A program made the translations under genes and the position numbers. From Azonexus sp. (lineage in GTDB: Bacteria > Pseudomonadota > Gammaproteobacteria > Burkholderiales > Rhodocyclaceae), in contig JAGOBB010000001.1 of the NCBI GenBank assembly GCA_017983615.1, forward strand, positions 372,001 through 436,000: DNA of 64,000 nucleotides. The letters are read 5' to 3'. The notes under the pieces are model-generated. The model saw only the letters and a list, made by a program, of their open reading frames with translations, was not told the origin of the DNA and searched no databases. Shown one piece after another: positions 9,072 to 17,443 of this stretch. The number at the start of each line of letters is the position of its first letter. Position 1 is the first letter of the stretch.

Positions 9072-10718
9072 TTATACCGCCCCCTGCAAACCCGGCGGCG
9101 GGCAACAGGCGCTGCCTTCGTAAACCACCGGAATGATTGCCTTCGCGGCCTCGCGCCGGGTCATTTTGACCGGCGACATGGCGACGATGTTGTCGATCTG
9201 CAAGTCCGTCGACAATTGCGGCTTGAGGCCAACCGGCTGACGGGGATGCAGCTTGAACTCCCGCTTGGCCTTCTCCAGCTGCGCCTTGTTGGCGCTGAAA
9301 TAGCGGGCTGCGGCGATGGTCTCGGGCAAATGCTTGAGGACGTGCCACAGGCTCCAGCGATGCGCCCACAGCCGTTTGGCGAAGCGGTGGCGATAGCCCT
9401 TGCTGTCGTAGAAACGTTTGACGTGCCAGTTGTACAGCGCGTCCATCTCTTCGCGCGACGAGAAGCCTTCCGGCAGATAGACGAAATTCAGGCAGTTCAT
9501 CAGCCGCCAGTCCTCGATCATCTCGCCGCCGATCCCGGCCGCGCATTCATCCCAGATCGGCGCGCCGTGCAGCGGGCTGAACTTGGTCATGTTCATTTCA
9601 TCGAGATCGAGCGACAGGATGAAATCGCTGGTCGTCTTGACCGTTTCCGGTGTTTCGCCCGGCATGCCGAAGATGAACAAGCCCTTGGCGCGCAGCCCGG
9701 CAGCGTGAATCTGGCGTACCGTATCGCGCACCGCCTCCAGCGTGACGCCCGCCTTGTGGCGCTCCATCATGCCCGGATCGGCCGATTCGATGCCCATGGA
9801 GACCATCAGCGCGCCGGCCTGCTTCAACTTGGCCAGCATTTCGTCCGAGGTATGGCCGGTACGGATGGCGCAATTCCACTGGATGCCAAGCGGCTTGTCG
9901 ATCAGCAACTGGCAGAGGTCGAAGACCCGCTGCTTCTTGGCGGTGAACAGGTCGTCGTACATGTTGATGTGATAGACCCCGAAGTTGTCCCGCAGGTACT
10001 TCATGTGGTCGTAGGTGTATTGCGCCGAATTGGTTTTGTACAGCCGCTCGAAAACCGTCCGGTCGCAGAACGAGCAGGTGTAGGGGCAGCCGCGCGAGGT
10101 GATCATCGTTGCCCCGTGGCGCTTTTCGTAAGCGAACAGCGGCAGGTGGTAAGCGTGCGGGAAGCCAGCCAGTTTTTCGTAGGCCGGGAAGGGCAGTTCG
10201 TCGAGGTCGAGAATGCGGTCGCGGCGCGGATTGACGACGATCCGGCCCTGTTCGTTGCGCCAGATCAGGTTGCCGATGCCGGCCAGCGGCTTGCCGTCAG
10301 CCAGATCGAGAAACGATCCCTCACCCTCGCCGATGACCAGATAGTCGATCTCCGGGAAATGTTCGAGGATCGGTGCGCCAAGCGAGGAGACGTGAACATT
10401 GCCGAAAACGATCTTTATCTCAGGCCGGCGTTCGCGGATATAGGCAGCAATTTCGAAGGCATCCATGAACCCCGACGTCGTCGCAGAAAAGCCGACCATT
10501 TCCGGGTCCGTCGCCAGAACGATTTCGGCATTCTCGGCAATGCTCGGTGGCGCGTAGGGGCCGAGACAGTCATGCAGTTGCACGCTATGCCCGAATTTTT
10601 CCAGCCACGACGCCAGTTGCATGATGCCGATCGGCGGCATGCGGTTGGCCAGCACCGAGAAATCCGGCTGACCAGGAACGAAATTGAAACCGGCTGGATG
10701 GACAAGCGTGATGCGCAT
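9072..10718 (-). CDS. B12-binding domain radical SAM protein
   Basis: The start is the ATG at 10718 with GAGGAAG upstream; longer readings lack a site. Residues 1-150 form a cobalamin-binding domain. Residues 190-430 are a radical SAM barrel with the cluster motif C-P-Y-T-C-S-F-C (CxxxCxxC). A C-terminal extension of about 120 residues ends in a Cys-Cys-Pro-Pro-Pro stretch. The general build is that of BchE-like B12 radical SAM enzymes. The gene lies 109 bp upstream of the halogenase-like gene on the same strand and could belong to the same pathway, as a methylase or cyclase. The substrate is unknown. Confidence 0.85.
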   Translation of the reverse strand: MRITLVHPAGFNFVPGQPDFSVLANRMPPIGIMQLASWLEKFGHSVQLHDCLGPYAPPSIAENAEIVLATDPEMVGFSATTSGFMDAFEIAAYIRERRPEIKIVFGNVHVSSLGAPILEHFPEIDYLVIGEGEGSFLDLADGKPLAGIGNLIWRNEQGRIVVNPRRDRILDLDELPFPAYEKLAGFPHAYHLPLFAYEKRHGATMITSRGCPYTCSFCDRTVFERLYKTNSAQYTYDHMKYLRDNFGVYHINMYDDLFTAKKQRVFDLCQLLIDKPLGIQWNCAIRTGHTSDEMLAKLKQAGALMVSMGIESADPGMMERHKAGVTLEAVRDTVRQIHAAGLRAKGLFIFGMPGETPETVKTTSDFILSLDLDEMNMTKFSPLHGAPIWDECAAGIGGEMIEDWRLMNCLNFVYLPEGFSSREEMDALYNWHVKRFYDSKGYRHRFAKRLWAHRWSLWHVLKHLPETIAAARYFSANKAQLEKAKREFKLHPRQPVGLKPQLSTDLQIDNIVAMSPVKMTRREAAKAIIPVVYEGSACCPPPGLQGAV

Positions 10719-10788
10719 GAATCTTCCTCGAACAAAGTGGCCGAATTCTATTTGAAAAAGCCCGCCCGTTCCGGTTCCCGAAAAAGGT

Positions 10789-11565
10789 TTACCAGAGCCT
10801 GAAAGTATCCCAGGCAAATTTGACGATCAGCCCACCGACAACGACCAAAAAGGCATTCCGGATAAAACCGCTGCCATGCTTCAAGGCCAGCCGCGTGCCG
10901 ACCATCGAACCGCTGACATTGGCCAGCGCCATCCCGGCCGCCAGCATCGGTAAGAGGTAGCCATTGGGCACAAAATAGGCGAGGGCAGCCAGGTTGGTCG
11001 CCACATTGACCACCTTGGCGCTGGCCGACGCATGCAGGAAATCAAAACCAAAGAAGCGGACGAAAAGGAAAATCAGGAAACTGCCGGTCCCTGGCCCGAA
11101 AAATCCATCATAGAAACCAATGACCCCGCCGAGCAGCATCGCATAGATCAATTCACGATGACCGCTATGGGCCGGCGCATGCAGATCGCCGAAATTTTTC
11201 TTTTTTAGCGTATAGACGGCTGCAAAGATCAGCAGCAGCAGAATCAGCGGCCTGACGGCATCCTTGGGCAACCAGGCCACAACCGCCGCACCGCCATACG
11301 AAAAAATGAACGCCGCCAAAGCAGCCGGCAGAATCGTTCGCCAAGGCATCCTGACCTGCCGGGCATAGCGCCAGGTCGCATTGGCCGTACCAACCACGCT
11401 GGCGCACTTGTTGGTGCCGAACAGGCTGGCCGGCGATTCGCCGGGATAAGCAACAAACAGCGCCGGTATCTGGATCAATCCGCCACCACCGACAACCGCA
11501 TCGATGCCTCCAGCCATGAAGGCTGCCAGCAGCAGGATCAACAATTCACTGGAGAACAGATCCAA
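10789..11565 (-). CDS. TauE/SafE (TSUP) family permease
   Basis: A polytopic protein of 258 residues with about eight helices. It shows the family signatures: GGIDAVVGGGGLIQIPAL at the N-terminus, GTNKCASVVGT, and in the second half GFYDGFFGPGTGS. TSUP permeases move sulfonates, sulfite or other organic anions, but the substrate cannot be inferred. The start is TTG at 11565, with no clearly better candidate. It is the gene nearest the AT-rich candidate origin region, which forms its upstream flank. Confidence 0.85.
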   Translation of the reverse strand: MDLFSSELLILLLAAFMAGGIDAVVGGGGLIQIPALFVAYPGESPASLFGTNKCASVVGTANATWRYARQVRMPWRTILPAALAAFIFSYGGAAVVAWLPKDAVRPLILLLLIFAAVYTLKKKNFGDLHAPAHSGHRELIYAMLLGGVIGFYDGFFGPGTGSFLIFLFVRFFGFDFLHASASAKVVNVATNLAALAYFVPNGYLLPMLAAGMALANVSGSMVGTRLALKHGSGFIRNAFLVVVGGLIVKFAWDTFRLW

Positions 11566-11840
11566 AAAAGTCTTTCAGAAATCAGATTGCAGTCTGGTCT
11601 ACGTTCTTTAATAAGAACTATATATAAACCTACTACTGAGAATATATCAGCAACAACTCTGTGTATAAGTTAAATATATTTATAATAATCATGTATTTAA
11701 CAGCATAAAATCAGGCCGGCAAACCCTCTGATCTGCCTGTGGATGAATTCTGGACAGTTTTTGACTATCGTCGAAATCCAGGGTTTGCCCACAATCGCTG
11801 GACAGCTTGTGTACAGGCTTATGCACAAGCTGAAGACAGC
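11566..11840. promoter_or_regulatory. AT-rich intergenic region with DnaA boxes, oriC candidate or DnaA-binding site
   Basis: This 275-bp gap is strongly AT-rich at 11606-11705, unlike its GC-rich surroundings. It holds two full matches to the DnaA box TTATNCACA: TTATACACA read on the minus strand at 11660-11668, and TTATGCACA at 11819-11827. Weaker boxes lie at 11738-11746 and 11785-11793. A small palindrome GTTCTT-TAAT-AAGAAC sits at 11603-11618. A weakly DnaA-like mixture of AT-rich unwinding DNA and boxes is what an origin looks like. The rpmH-to-mnmE genes to its right would run against a fork from here, which is an argument against it. Confidence 0.5.
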
Positions 11841-13187
11841 TTATTTTCCTATGCAAAACCGGCTGAAAATGACGCCCAGCAGGTCGTCGGCAGTGAATTC
11901 ACCGGTAATCTGACCAAGGGATTGCTGGGCCAGGCGTAATTCTTCAGCAAACAGCTCAAGGGCAGGCAGGCTGCTTTCGACGACATGGCGAGCAGCGGCA
12001 ACATGTTCCTGAGCGTCGGACAACGCGCGCAGATGGCGCTCGCGGGCGATGAAGACATCTTCGGCCTGATGCCAGCCGGCGATTCGCAATAGCTCCTGAC
12101 GCAACAGGTCGATCCCCTGATTGACCTTGGCCGACAAAGAAATAGCGATGCCGTCTGTTTCATCGTGGCGTTCCGCTTCACGCCCGGCCAAGTCGATCTT
12201 GTTGTAGACAGTGATGCGTTGCAGGCGCTTGGGCAGGCGCGCCAGAATTTCCCGGTCGGCGTCGGTAACACCGGTGCGAGCATCGACCAGCAACAAAACC
12301 ACGTCGGAACGCTCGATTTCCTGCCAGCTGCGCGCAATGCCGATTTTCTCGACTTCGTCGTCGGTTTCGCGCAGGCCGGCGGTATCGATGATGTGTAGGG
12401 GAATACCTTCGATCTGGATGGTCGAGCGCAGGGCATCGCGGGTCGTACCGGCGATCGGCGTCACAATGGCCAGATCGTCGCCGGTCAGCCGGTTGAGCAG
12501 CGAGGATTTGCCAACATTTGGCTGGCCGGCCAGCACGACATGCAGGCCGGATTGCAGCAGCTTGCCCTGACCGGCGCGGTCGAAGATTTCGGCCAGTTTC
12601 AATTGCAGACGTTCCAGACGGCCGAAGGCATTGGCCGCCTGCAGGAAATCGATGTCCTCTTCCGGGAAATCCAGCGTTGCCTCGACCAGCATGCGCAGGT
12701 TGATCAGTTCTTCGTTCAACTCGCCAATTGCCCGCGAGAACTCGCCTTGCAGAGAACGTACTGCCGAACGGGCGGCGCTGGTCGTGGCGGCGTCAATCAG
12801 GTCGGCCACCGCCTCGGCCTGCGCAAGATCCATCTTGCCGTTGAGGAAGGCACGCCGGCTGAATTCGCCGGGTTCGGCCAGACGGGCACCGAGATCGAGG
12901 CAACGGGCGAGCAGCATCTGCATGACTACCGGACCACCGTGGCCCTGCAGTTCGAGCACGTCTTCGCCGGTAAAGGAATGCGGGCCGGGGAAAAAGAGCA
13001 GAATTCCACTATCGACCGTAGCATTGTCGGCGGCCTTGAAGTCGGCCAGCGTTGCATAGCGCGGCTTGGGCCTCTTGCCGGTCAGCGCAAAAGCAAAGGG
13101 CAGCAAATTGCTGCCCGAGATGCGGATGACGCCGACACCACCACGGCCGGGGGCCGTGGCGATGGCAGCGATGGTGTCGTGGTTCAC
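11841..13187 (-). CDS. mnmE: tRNA modification GTPase MnmE
   Basis: Full length at 448 residues. The N-terminal tetrahydrofolate-binding domain begins with [21 protein letters not shown]. The G domain has the Walker A motif [12 protein letters not shown], the switch region IAGTTRD and NKIDL. The C-terminal C-I-G-K supplies the catalytic Cys. With MnmG it makes the 5-carboxymethylaminomethyl group on wobble uridine of certain tRNAs. It lies 3 bp after the yidC stop and is the last gene of the rpmH operon. A core-only copy of the dispersed motif is in its coding sequence at 13012-13025. Confidence 0.97.
   Translation of the reverse strand: MNHDTIAAIATAPGRGGVGVIRISGSNLLPFAFALTGKRPKPRYATLADFKAADNATVDSGILLFFPGPHSFTGEDVLELQGHGGPVVMQMLLARCLDLGARLAEPGEFSRRAFLNGKMDLAQAEAVADLIDAATTSAARSAVRSLQGEFSRAIGELNEELINLRMLVEATLDFPEEDIDFLQAANAFGRLERLQLKLAEIFDRAGQGKLLQSGLHVVLAGQPNVGKSSLLNRLTGDDLAIVTPIAGTTRDALRSTIQIEGIPLHIIDTAGLRETDDEVEKIGIARSWQEIERSDVVLLLVDARTGVTDADREILARLPKRLQRITVYNKIDLAGREAERHDETDGIAISLSAKVNQGIDLLRQELLRIAGWHQAEDVFIARERHLRALSDAQEHVAAARHVVESSLPALELFAEELRLAQQSLGQITGEFTADDLLGVIFSRFCIGK
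13012..13025 (+). repeat. Dispersed motif, core-only copy in mnmE
   Basis: TCGACCGTAGCATT (13 of 14 to the core on the other strand). The upstream half is weak. Confidence 0.6.
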
Positions 13188-13190
13188 ACC

Positions 13191-14837
13191 TTAGGCTTTC
13201 GGGTCGTTGGCAGCCTTGCCACCGGCATCGATCATCCGGGTGATGTGCCACTGCTGGGCAATGGACAGCACGTTGTTGACCACCCAGTAGAGCACCAGAC
13301 CGGCCGGGAACCAGAAGAACATGACACCGAAGATCAGCGGCATCATCATCATGACCTTGGCCTGGATCGGGTCCGGCGGTGTCGGGTTCAGCTTGGTCTG
13401 GACGAACATCGAGGCCATCATGACGACCGGCAGGATGTAGTACGGGTCGGCCGATGCCAGGTCCTTGATCCACATGATCCACGGTGCACCGCGCATTTCG
13501 ACGGCGCCGAGCAGTACCCAGTAGAGGGCGATGAAGACCGGAATCTGGACCAGGATGGGCAGGCAGCCGCCAAGCGGATTGACCTTCTCGGTCTGGTAGA
13601 GCTTCATCATTTCCTGGTTCAGGCGTTGCTTGTCGTCGCCGAAGCGTTCCTTCAACTGCATCAGGCGCGGCGTCAGCACCTTCATCTTGGCCATCGACCT
13701 GTAGGAAGCGGCGGACAGCGGGAAGAAGACTGCCTTGATCATGATGGTCAGCACGACGATCGCCCAGCCCCAGTTGCCGACCAGCTTGTGGATGGCTTCC
13801 AGCGCCCAGAAGATCGGCGCGGCAACGACCGTCAGCCAGCCGTAGTCGACAACCAGGTCAAGACCCGGCGCAACCTGTTTCAGGTTGGTTTGCAGTTGTG
13901 GCCCGGCATACAGGCTGATTGAGGTTTCGCCCTTGGTGCCCGGTGCAATTTCGGCCACCGGCACGATCACGCCGGCCTGGTAGAGATTGCTGCCTTCGAC
14001 CTTGCGCATGTAGAACTCGCGCTGGACCTTGTCCTTCGGTACCCAGGCCGAAACGAAGTAATGCTGGACGACGGCCAGCCAGCCGTTGTCGGCAGTCTTG
14101 GCGAACTTGGCCTTGTTGTCGGCAATGCTGCTGAAATCGACCTTCTGGTACTTGTCGGCATCGGTATAGACGGCCGGGCCAGTAAAGGTCGATACCATGG
14201 CCGATTCGCCGGCCGGTGCCGCGTCGTCGCGCTGCAACTGGTAGTAGGCATGCGGGGCGATGGCCTTGTCGCCGGTATTGGCGACTTCCCAGGCGACATC
14301 GATCAAATATGAACCACGCTTGAAAGTCAGGGTCTTGGCGACCTTGATCCCGTTCTGATCAGCCGATTCCAGGCGCACCTTCAACTCGTCGGTGCCCTCA
14401 GCCAGTGCGGTTGCGCCGGCAACCCGCTTGAACATCGTGCGGTGCGTCGGCAGTCCCTCGCCGATCAGGCCGGACTGGGCCATGTATTGATGCTTGGCAT
14501 CGAACAGGACGAAAGTCTTCTTGCTGTCGTCGTGATCGGTGTAATTGAGCAGTTCGAGATTGACCAGATCGCCGCCCTGGGCGGAAATGGTGGCCTTCAG
14601 CAGATCGGTGGTGATCGTGAAGGTCTCGGCGTTCGATGCGGCAGTCGTAACCGGCGGGGTGCCCGGCGCGGCCTTGGCCTGCAAAGCAGCGGAAGGCGTC
14701 GGAGCGCCACCGGCAACAGGCGCGCTTGCCACGGCATCGGCAGCCGGCTTCGGCTGGTTGTACTTCTGCCAGTTTTCCCACAGCATGAAGCTGGAGAACG
14801 TGAAGATCAAAACCAGTATCAGGCGTCGCGTATCCAT
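13191..14837 (-). CDS. yidC: Membrane protein insertase YidC
   Basis: A 548-residue inner-membrane insertase. It has an N-terminal signal-anchor helix and a Pro/Ala-rich linker. A large periplasmic beta domain follows (about 60-350), then the conserved C-terminal five-helix insertase core with the signature MKVLTPRLMQLKERFGDDKQRLNQEMM near residue 400. The insertase works alone or with SecYEG in placing membrane proteins. It is in the standard origin operon between yidD and mnmE. Confidence 0.97.
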   Translation of the reverse strand: MDTRRLILVLIFTFSSFMLWENWQKYNQPKPAADAVASAPVAGGAPTPSAALQAKAAPGTPPVTTAASNAETFTITTDLLKATISAQGGDLVNLELLNYTDHDDSKKTFVLFDAKHQYMAQSGLIGEGLPTHRTMFKRVAGATALAEGTDELKVRLESADQNGIKVAKTLTFKRGSYLIDVAWEVANTGDKAIAPHAYYQLQRDDAAPAGESAMVSTFTGPAVYTDADKYQKVDFSSIADNKAKFAKTADNGWLAVVQHYFVSAWVPKDKVQREFYMRKVEGSNLYQAGVIVPVAEIAPGTKGETSISLYAGPQLQTNLKQVAPGLDLVVDYGWLTVVAAPIFWALEAIHKLVGNWGWAIVVLTIMIKAVFFPLSAASYRSMAKMKVLTPRLMQLKERFGDDKQRLNQEMMKLYQTEKVNPLGGCLPILVQIPVFIALYWVLLGAVEMRGAPWIMWIKDLASADPYYILPVVMMASMFVQTKLNPTPPDPIQAKVMMMMPLIFGVMFFWFPAGLVLYWVVNNVLSIAQQWHITRMIDAGGKAANDPKA

Positions 14838-14862
14838 AACAGCCTACAAAAGAATTCTTGAG

Positions 14863-15072
14863 TCAGGGTACAGGATCATACCCGCCGGGATGCCAGGGGT
14901 GACAGCGGCAGATGCGCTTGACGCCCAGCCAGCCGCCCCGGAAGGCACCATATTTTTGCACTGCTTCTACCGCATATTCCGAGCAACTCGGAAAATAACG
15001 GCAGCGACGCCCGAGCAAGGGGCTGATCGCATATTGATAGACGCGAACCAGCGCGATCAACAAGTATTTCAT
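14863..15072 (-). CDS. yidD: Membrane protein insertion efficiency factor YidD
   Basis: A short protein of 69 residues with the family hallmark [11 protein letters not shown] in the N-terminal half and [13 protein letters not shown] at the end. It is a small amphipathic factor linked to YidC-dependent insertion. It overlaps the 3' end of rnpA by 4 bp, so translation is probably coupled. Confidence 0.95.
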   Translation of the reverse strand: MKYLLIALVRVYQYAISPLLGRRCRYFPSCSEYAVEAVQKYGAFRGGWLGVKRICRCHPWHPGGYDPVP

Positions 15073-15440
15073 TGTCCATCCCGCTTGTTGCGCGGTCGTT
15101 GCAGCTTTTCCAGCAGGGCGAGGAAATCTTCGGCCAGCTGCTTGCGGTCAAGTGGTGCCGGTTTGGCGGCCAGCCTGACGACCAGATCGACCGCCGGCAA
15201 TTCTGCCCGGCAACGCCGGAAATGATCGCGGACCACGCGTTTGACCGTATTGCGGTCGACCGCCCGCTTGAGCAGCTTCTTGCCAACGACCAGACCCAGT
15301 CGTGCCTCGGTATTGCCTTCGGGGCGTGGCTGATAGTGCAACATCAGCAACTTGCCACGAATCGCCCTCCTGAAACCAAAAACGGATGAGAACTCATCCG
15401 TTTTTGTCAGGCGATAGCGTCTGGCGAAGCTTTGTTTCAC
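15069..15440 (-). CDS. rnpA: Ribonuclease P protein component
   Basis: The protein subunit of RNase P, 123 residues, which helps the RNA subunit cut the 5' leader of tRNA precursors. It has the basic RNP motif near [19 protein letters not shown] and N-terminal [11 protein letters not shown]. It starts with GTG, 18 bp after rpmH, and overlaps yidD by 4 bp. Confidence 0.95.
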   Translation of the reverse strand: MKQSFARRYRLTKTDEFSSVFGFRRAIRGKLLMLHYQPRPEGNTEARLGLVVGKKLLKRAVDRNTVKRVVRDHFRRCRAELPAVDLVVRLAAKPAPLDRKQLAEDFLALLEKLQRPRNKRDGQ

Positions 15441-15458
15441 CTCGCCGAACGTCGGGGC

Positions 15459-15593
15459 TTAAACGCCCAGACGCTTGCGACCCTTGGCGCGGCGAGCAGC
15501 GATAACTGCACGGCCACCCTTGGTGCGCATACGGACCAGGAAGCCATGGGTGCGCTTGCGGCGCACGACCGACGGTTGATACGTGCGTTTCAT
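15459..15593 (-). CDS. rpmH: 50S ribosomal protein L34
   Basis: A 44-codon gene with the usual L34 sequence ([19 protein letters not shown], then a very basic run ending in RLGV). It is complete, with its ATG at 15593 and stop at 15459-15461. It heads the minus-strand rpmH-rnpA-yidD-yidC-mnmE operon, and a good sigma-70 promoter lies just upstream. Confidence 0.98.
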   Translation of the reverse strand: MKRTYQPSVVRRKRTHGFLVRMRTKGGRAVIAARRAKGRKRLGV

Positions 15594-15628
15594 GTTGTAA
15601 TCCCTTGATGTGCGAAGAAAAACGCGTG

Positions 15629-15658
15629 ATTACACCCTGTTTGATGGTGTGTTGTCAA
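15629..15658 (-). promoter_or_regulatory. Sigma-70 promoter of the rpmH operon
   Basis: On the minus strand there is a perfect -35 TTGACA (15653-15658) and a -10 TGTAAT (15629-15634) with an 18-bp spacer. The start codon of rpmH is about 35 bp downstream. A DnaA box lies 20 bp upstream of the -35, so DnaA may affect it. Confidence 0.7.
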
Positions 15659-15678
15659 GATCAATTATTTTCCAAAGC

Positions 15679-15687
15679 TGTGGATAA
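15679..15687 (-). promoter_or_regulatory. DnaA box in the rpmH-dnaA intergenic region
   Basis: TGTGGATAA on the plus strand, that is the consensus TTATCCACA on the minus strand. The 234-bp gap between rpmH and dnaA (15594-15827) has only this clear box, but it also holds an AT-rich block at about 15740-15780. This divergent gap is the usual origin position in proteobacteria with this gene order, and dnaA must have its promoter here. Confidence 0.7.
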
Positions 15688-15827
15688 CTTCCCGGATGGG
15701 GGGTAGAATCTTGGCTTCTTCGGCAATCGTCCGGTCGCCGAAATTTAAAAAAAATAGTATCAAATCATATATCTAATAACCGCCATCGACATCCACATCG
15801 AATGCGCGGGGAGGAGTGTTGTCGTCA

Positions 15828-17234
15828 ATGGCCGGTTTCTGGGAATCCTGTTTGCTGCGCTTTGAGCAGGAATTGCCCGCACAGCAATTCAACACCTGGA
15901 TCAAGCCCCTGCGGCTCGAAGGTGAAACCACGGCCCTGGAAGACGGCTTGCGCCTGATCGCGCCCAACAGCTTCATATTGAAGTGGGTACGCGACCGCTA
16001 CCTGTCGCGGATCGAGGATTACAGCCAAAGCTTCTTCTCGGCACCCGTCAGCATTGCCTTGGTCATCGGTAGCGGCAAGGTTGCCACTCCCCGGGTCCAG
16101 TCGTCTGCGTCGGCGCCCGACCATCAAAATGACAAGGCGCCGGCCAATCCGGCGACGACGTCCGAGAAACGCACTGCCGCTTCGGAGAAATCCCGTGGCA
16201 AGGGCAGCAATTACGAGAAATCCCGGCTCTTCCCGTCCTTCACCTTCGACAATCTGGTCGTCGGCAAGGCCAACGACCTGGCCCGGGCCGCTGCCGTCCA
16301 GGTCGCCAACAATCCGGGCGGCGCCTATAACCCGCTGTTCATCTATGGTGGCGCCGGTCTCGGCAAGACTCACCTGATCCACGCCATCGGCAACACTATC
16401 GTTGCCGAAAACCCGGAAAAGATCGTTCGCTACGTGCACGCCGAGGACTATTACTCCGACGTGGTGCGCGCTTACCAGCAGAAGTCCTTCGACAGCTTCA
16501 AGCGGACCTACCGTTCGCTCGACGTGCTATTGCTCGACGATGTGCAGTTCTTCAATGGCAAGAACCGCTCGCAGGAGGAATTCTTCTTCCTGTTCAATGC
16601 GCTGATTGAAGCCCGCAAGCAGATCATCATCACCTGCGATACCTATCCCAAGGATATCAACGGTCTCGACGACCGGCTGGTCACCCGCTTCGACTGGGGC
16701 CTGACAGTGCAGATCGAGCCGCCGGAACTGGAGATGCGCGTCGCCATCCTGAAGAAGAAGGCCGAAGCCGAAGGCATCCAGCTCGACGACGAAGTCGCCT
16801 TCTTTATAGCCAAGCATTTGCGTTCCAATGTCCGCGAACTCGAAGGTGCCTTGAAGAAGGTACTGGCCTATTCGTCCTTCCATGGCCGGGTCATCGCCCT
16901 CGATCTGGCCAAGGAGGCGCTGAAGGACGTTATCGGTTCGGCCCGCAATGTCGGCATCGACAACATCCAGAAGACCGTCGCCGACTATTACAAGATCAAG
17001 GTAGCCGAGTTCTTTTCCAAGAAGCGGACGCGGGCCATCGCCCGGCCGCGTCAGGTGGCGATGTGGCTGTGCCGGGAAGTGACCTCGCACAGCTTCCCGG
17101 AAATCGGCGATGCCTTTGGCGGACGCGATCACACCACGGTCATTCACGCGGTAAAGACTATTGATTCCCTGCGTACCAAGGAAAACGAACTCAACCACGA
17201 CCTGCATGTCTTGCTGCAAGTATTGAAAGGATGA
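15828..17234 (+). CDS. dnaA: Chromosomal replication initiator DnaA
   Basis: Complete DnaA of 468 residues from the ATG at 15828, which follows GGGGAGGAG with suitable spacing; a GTG 12 bp upstream overlaps that site. Domain I (WESCLLRFEQELPAQQFNTWI) leads to a Pro/Ala-rich linker (domain II, about 85-135). The AAA+ domain III has Walker A GGAGLGKTHLIHA, Walker B LLLDDVQF and later DDRLVTRFDWG. Domain IV has the DNA-binding helix with GDAFGGRDHTTVIHAV. It binds DnaA boxes and opens the origin. Confidence 0.97.
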   Translation: MAGFWESCLLRFEQELPAQQFNTWIKPLRLEGETTALEDGLRLIAPNSFILKWVRDRYLSRIEDYSQSFFSAPVSIALVIGSGKVATPRVQSSASAPDHQNDKAPANPATTSEKRTAASEKSRGKGSNYEKSRLFPSFTFDNLVVGKANDLARAAAVQVANNPGGAYNPLFIYGGAGLGKTHLIHAIGNTIVAENPEKIVRYVHAEDYYSDVVRAYQQKSFDSFKRTYRSLDVLLLDDVQFFNGKNRSQEEFFFLFNALIEARKQIIITCDTYPKDINGLDDRLVTRFDWGLTVQIEPPELEMRVAILKKKAEAEGIQLDDEVAFFIAKHLRSNVRELEGALKKVLAYSSFHGRVIALDLAKEALKDVIGSARNVGIDNIQKTVADYYKIKVAEFFSKKRTRAIARPRQVAMWLCREVTSHSFPEIGDAFGGRDHTTVIHAVKTIDSLRTKENELNHDLHVLLQVLKG

Positions 17235-17443
17235 GTCTGTCGATAAGCCTGTGGAAAACCTGTTGGTCATTTGTGAGTTATCTGGTGAATCCCGCTTTGT
17301 GGGAAAATTGTCCGGATTTCATCCACAGTCCGGCCAGTGGGTTTCGCGGTTCGAAAACGAAGATTCAATCCACTGAAACAAAAGAGTATTTTTCAGTTAT
17401 CCACAGAATTGTTCCCGATATAGTCTATAAAGGAATTTAATAT
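17235..17443 (+). promoter_or_regulatory. dnaA-dnaN intergenic region with DnaA boxes
   Basis: A perfect DnaA box TTATCCACA lies at 17397-17405 and a weaker one, TTTCATCCACA, ends near 17327. The first bases after dnaA also have box-like GATAAGCCTGTGG. A ribosome-binding site AAAGGA precedes dnaN. DnaA binding here would give autoregulation of the dnaA-dnaN transcript, or be part of the origin. Confidence 0.6.

Noticed and set aside
11739..11939. Short plus-strand frame across the AT-rich region into mnmE
   Set aside because: It overlaps the mnmE 3' end and DnaA boxes, has no ribosome-binding site, and shows no protein-like pattern.
15816..15828. GTG at 15816 as the dnaA start
   Set aside because: It overlaps the GGAGG ribosome-binding site; the ATG at 15828 has the correct spacing.
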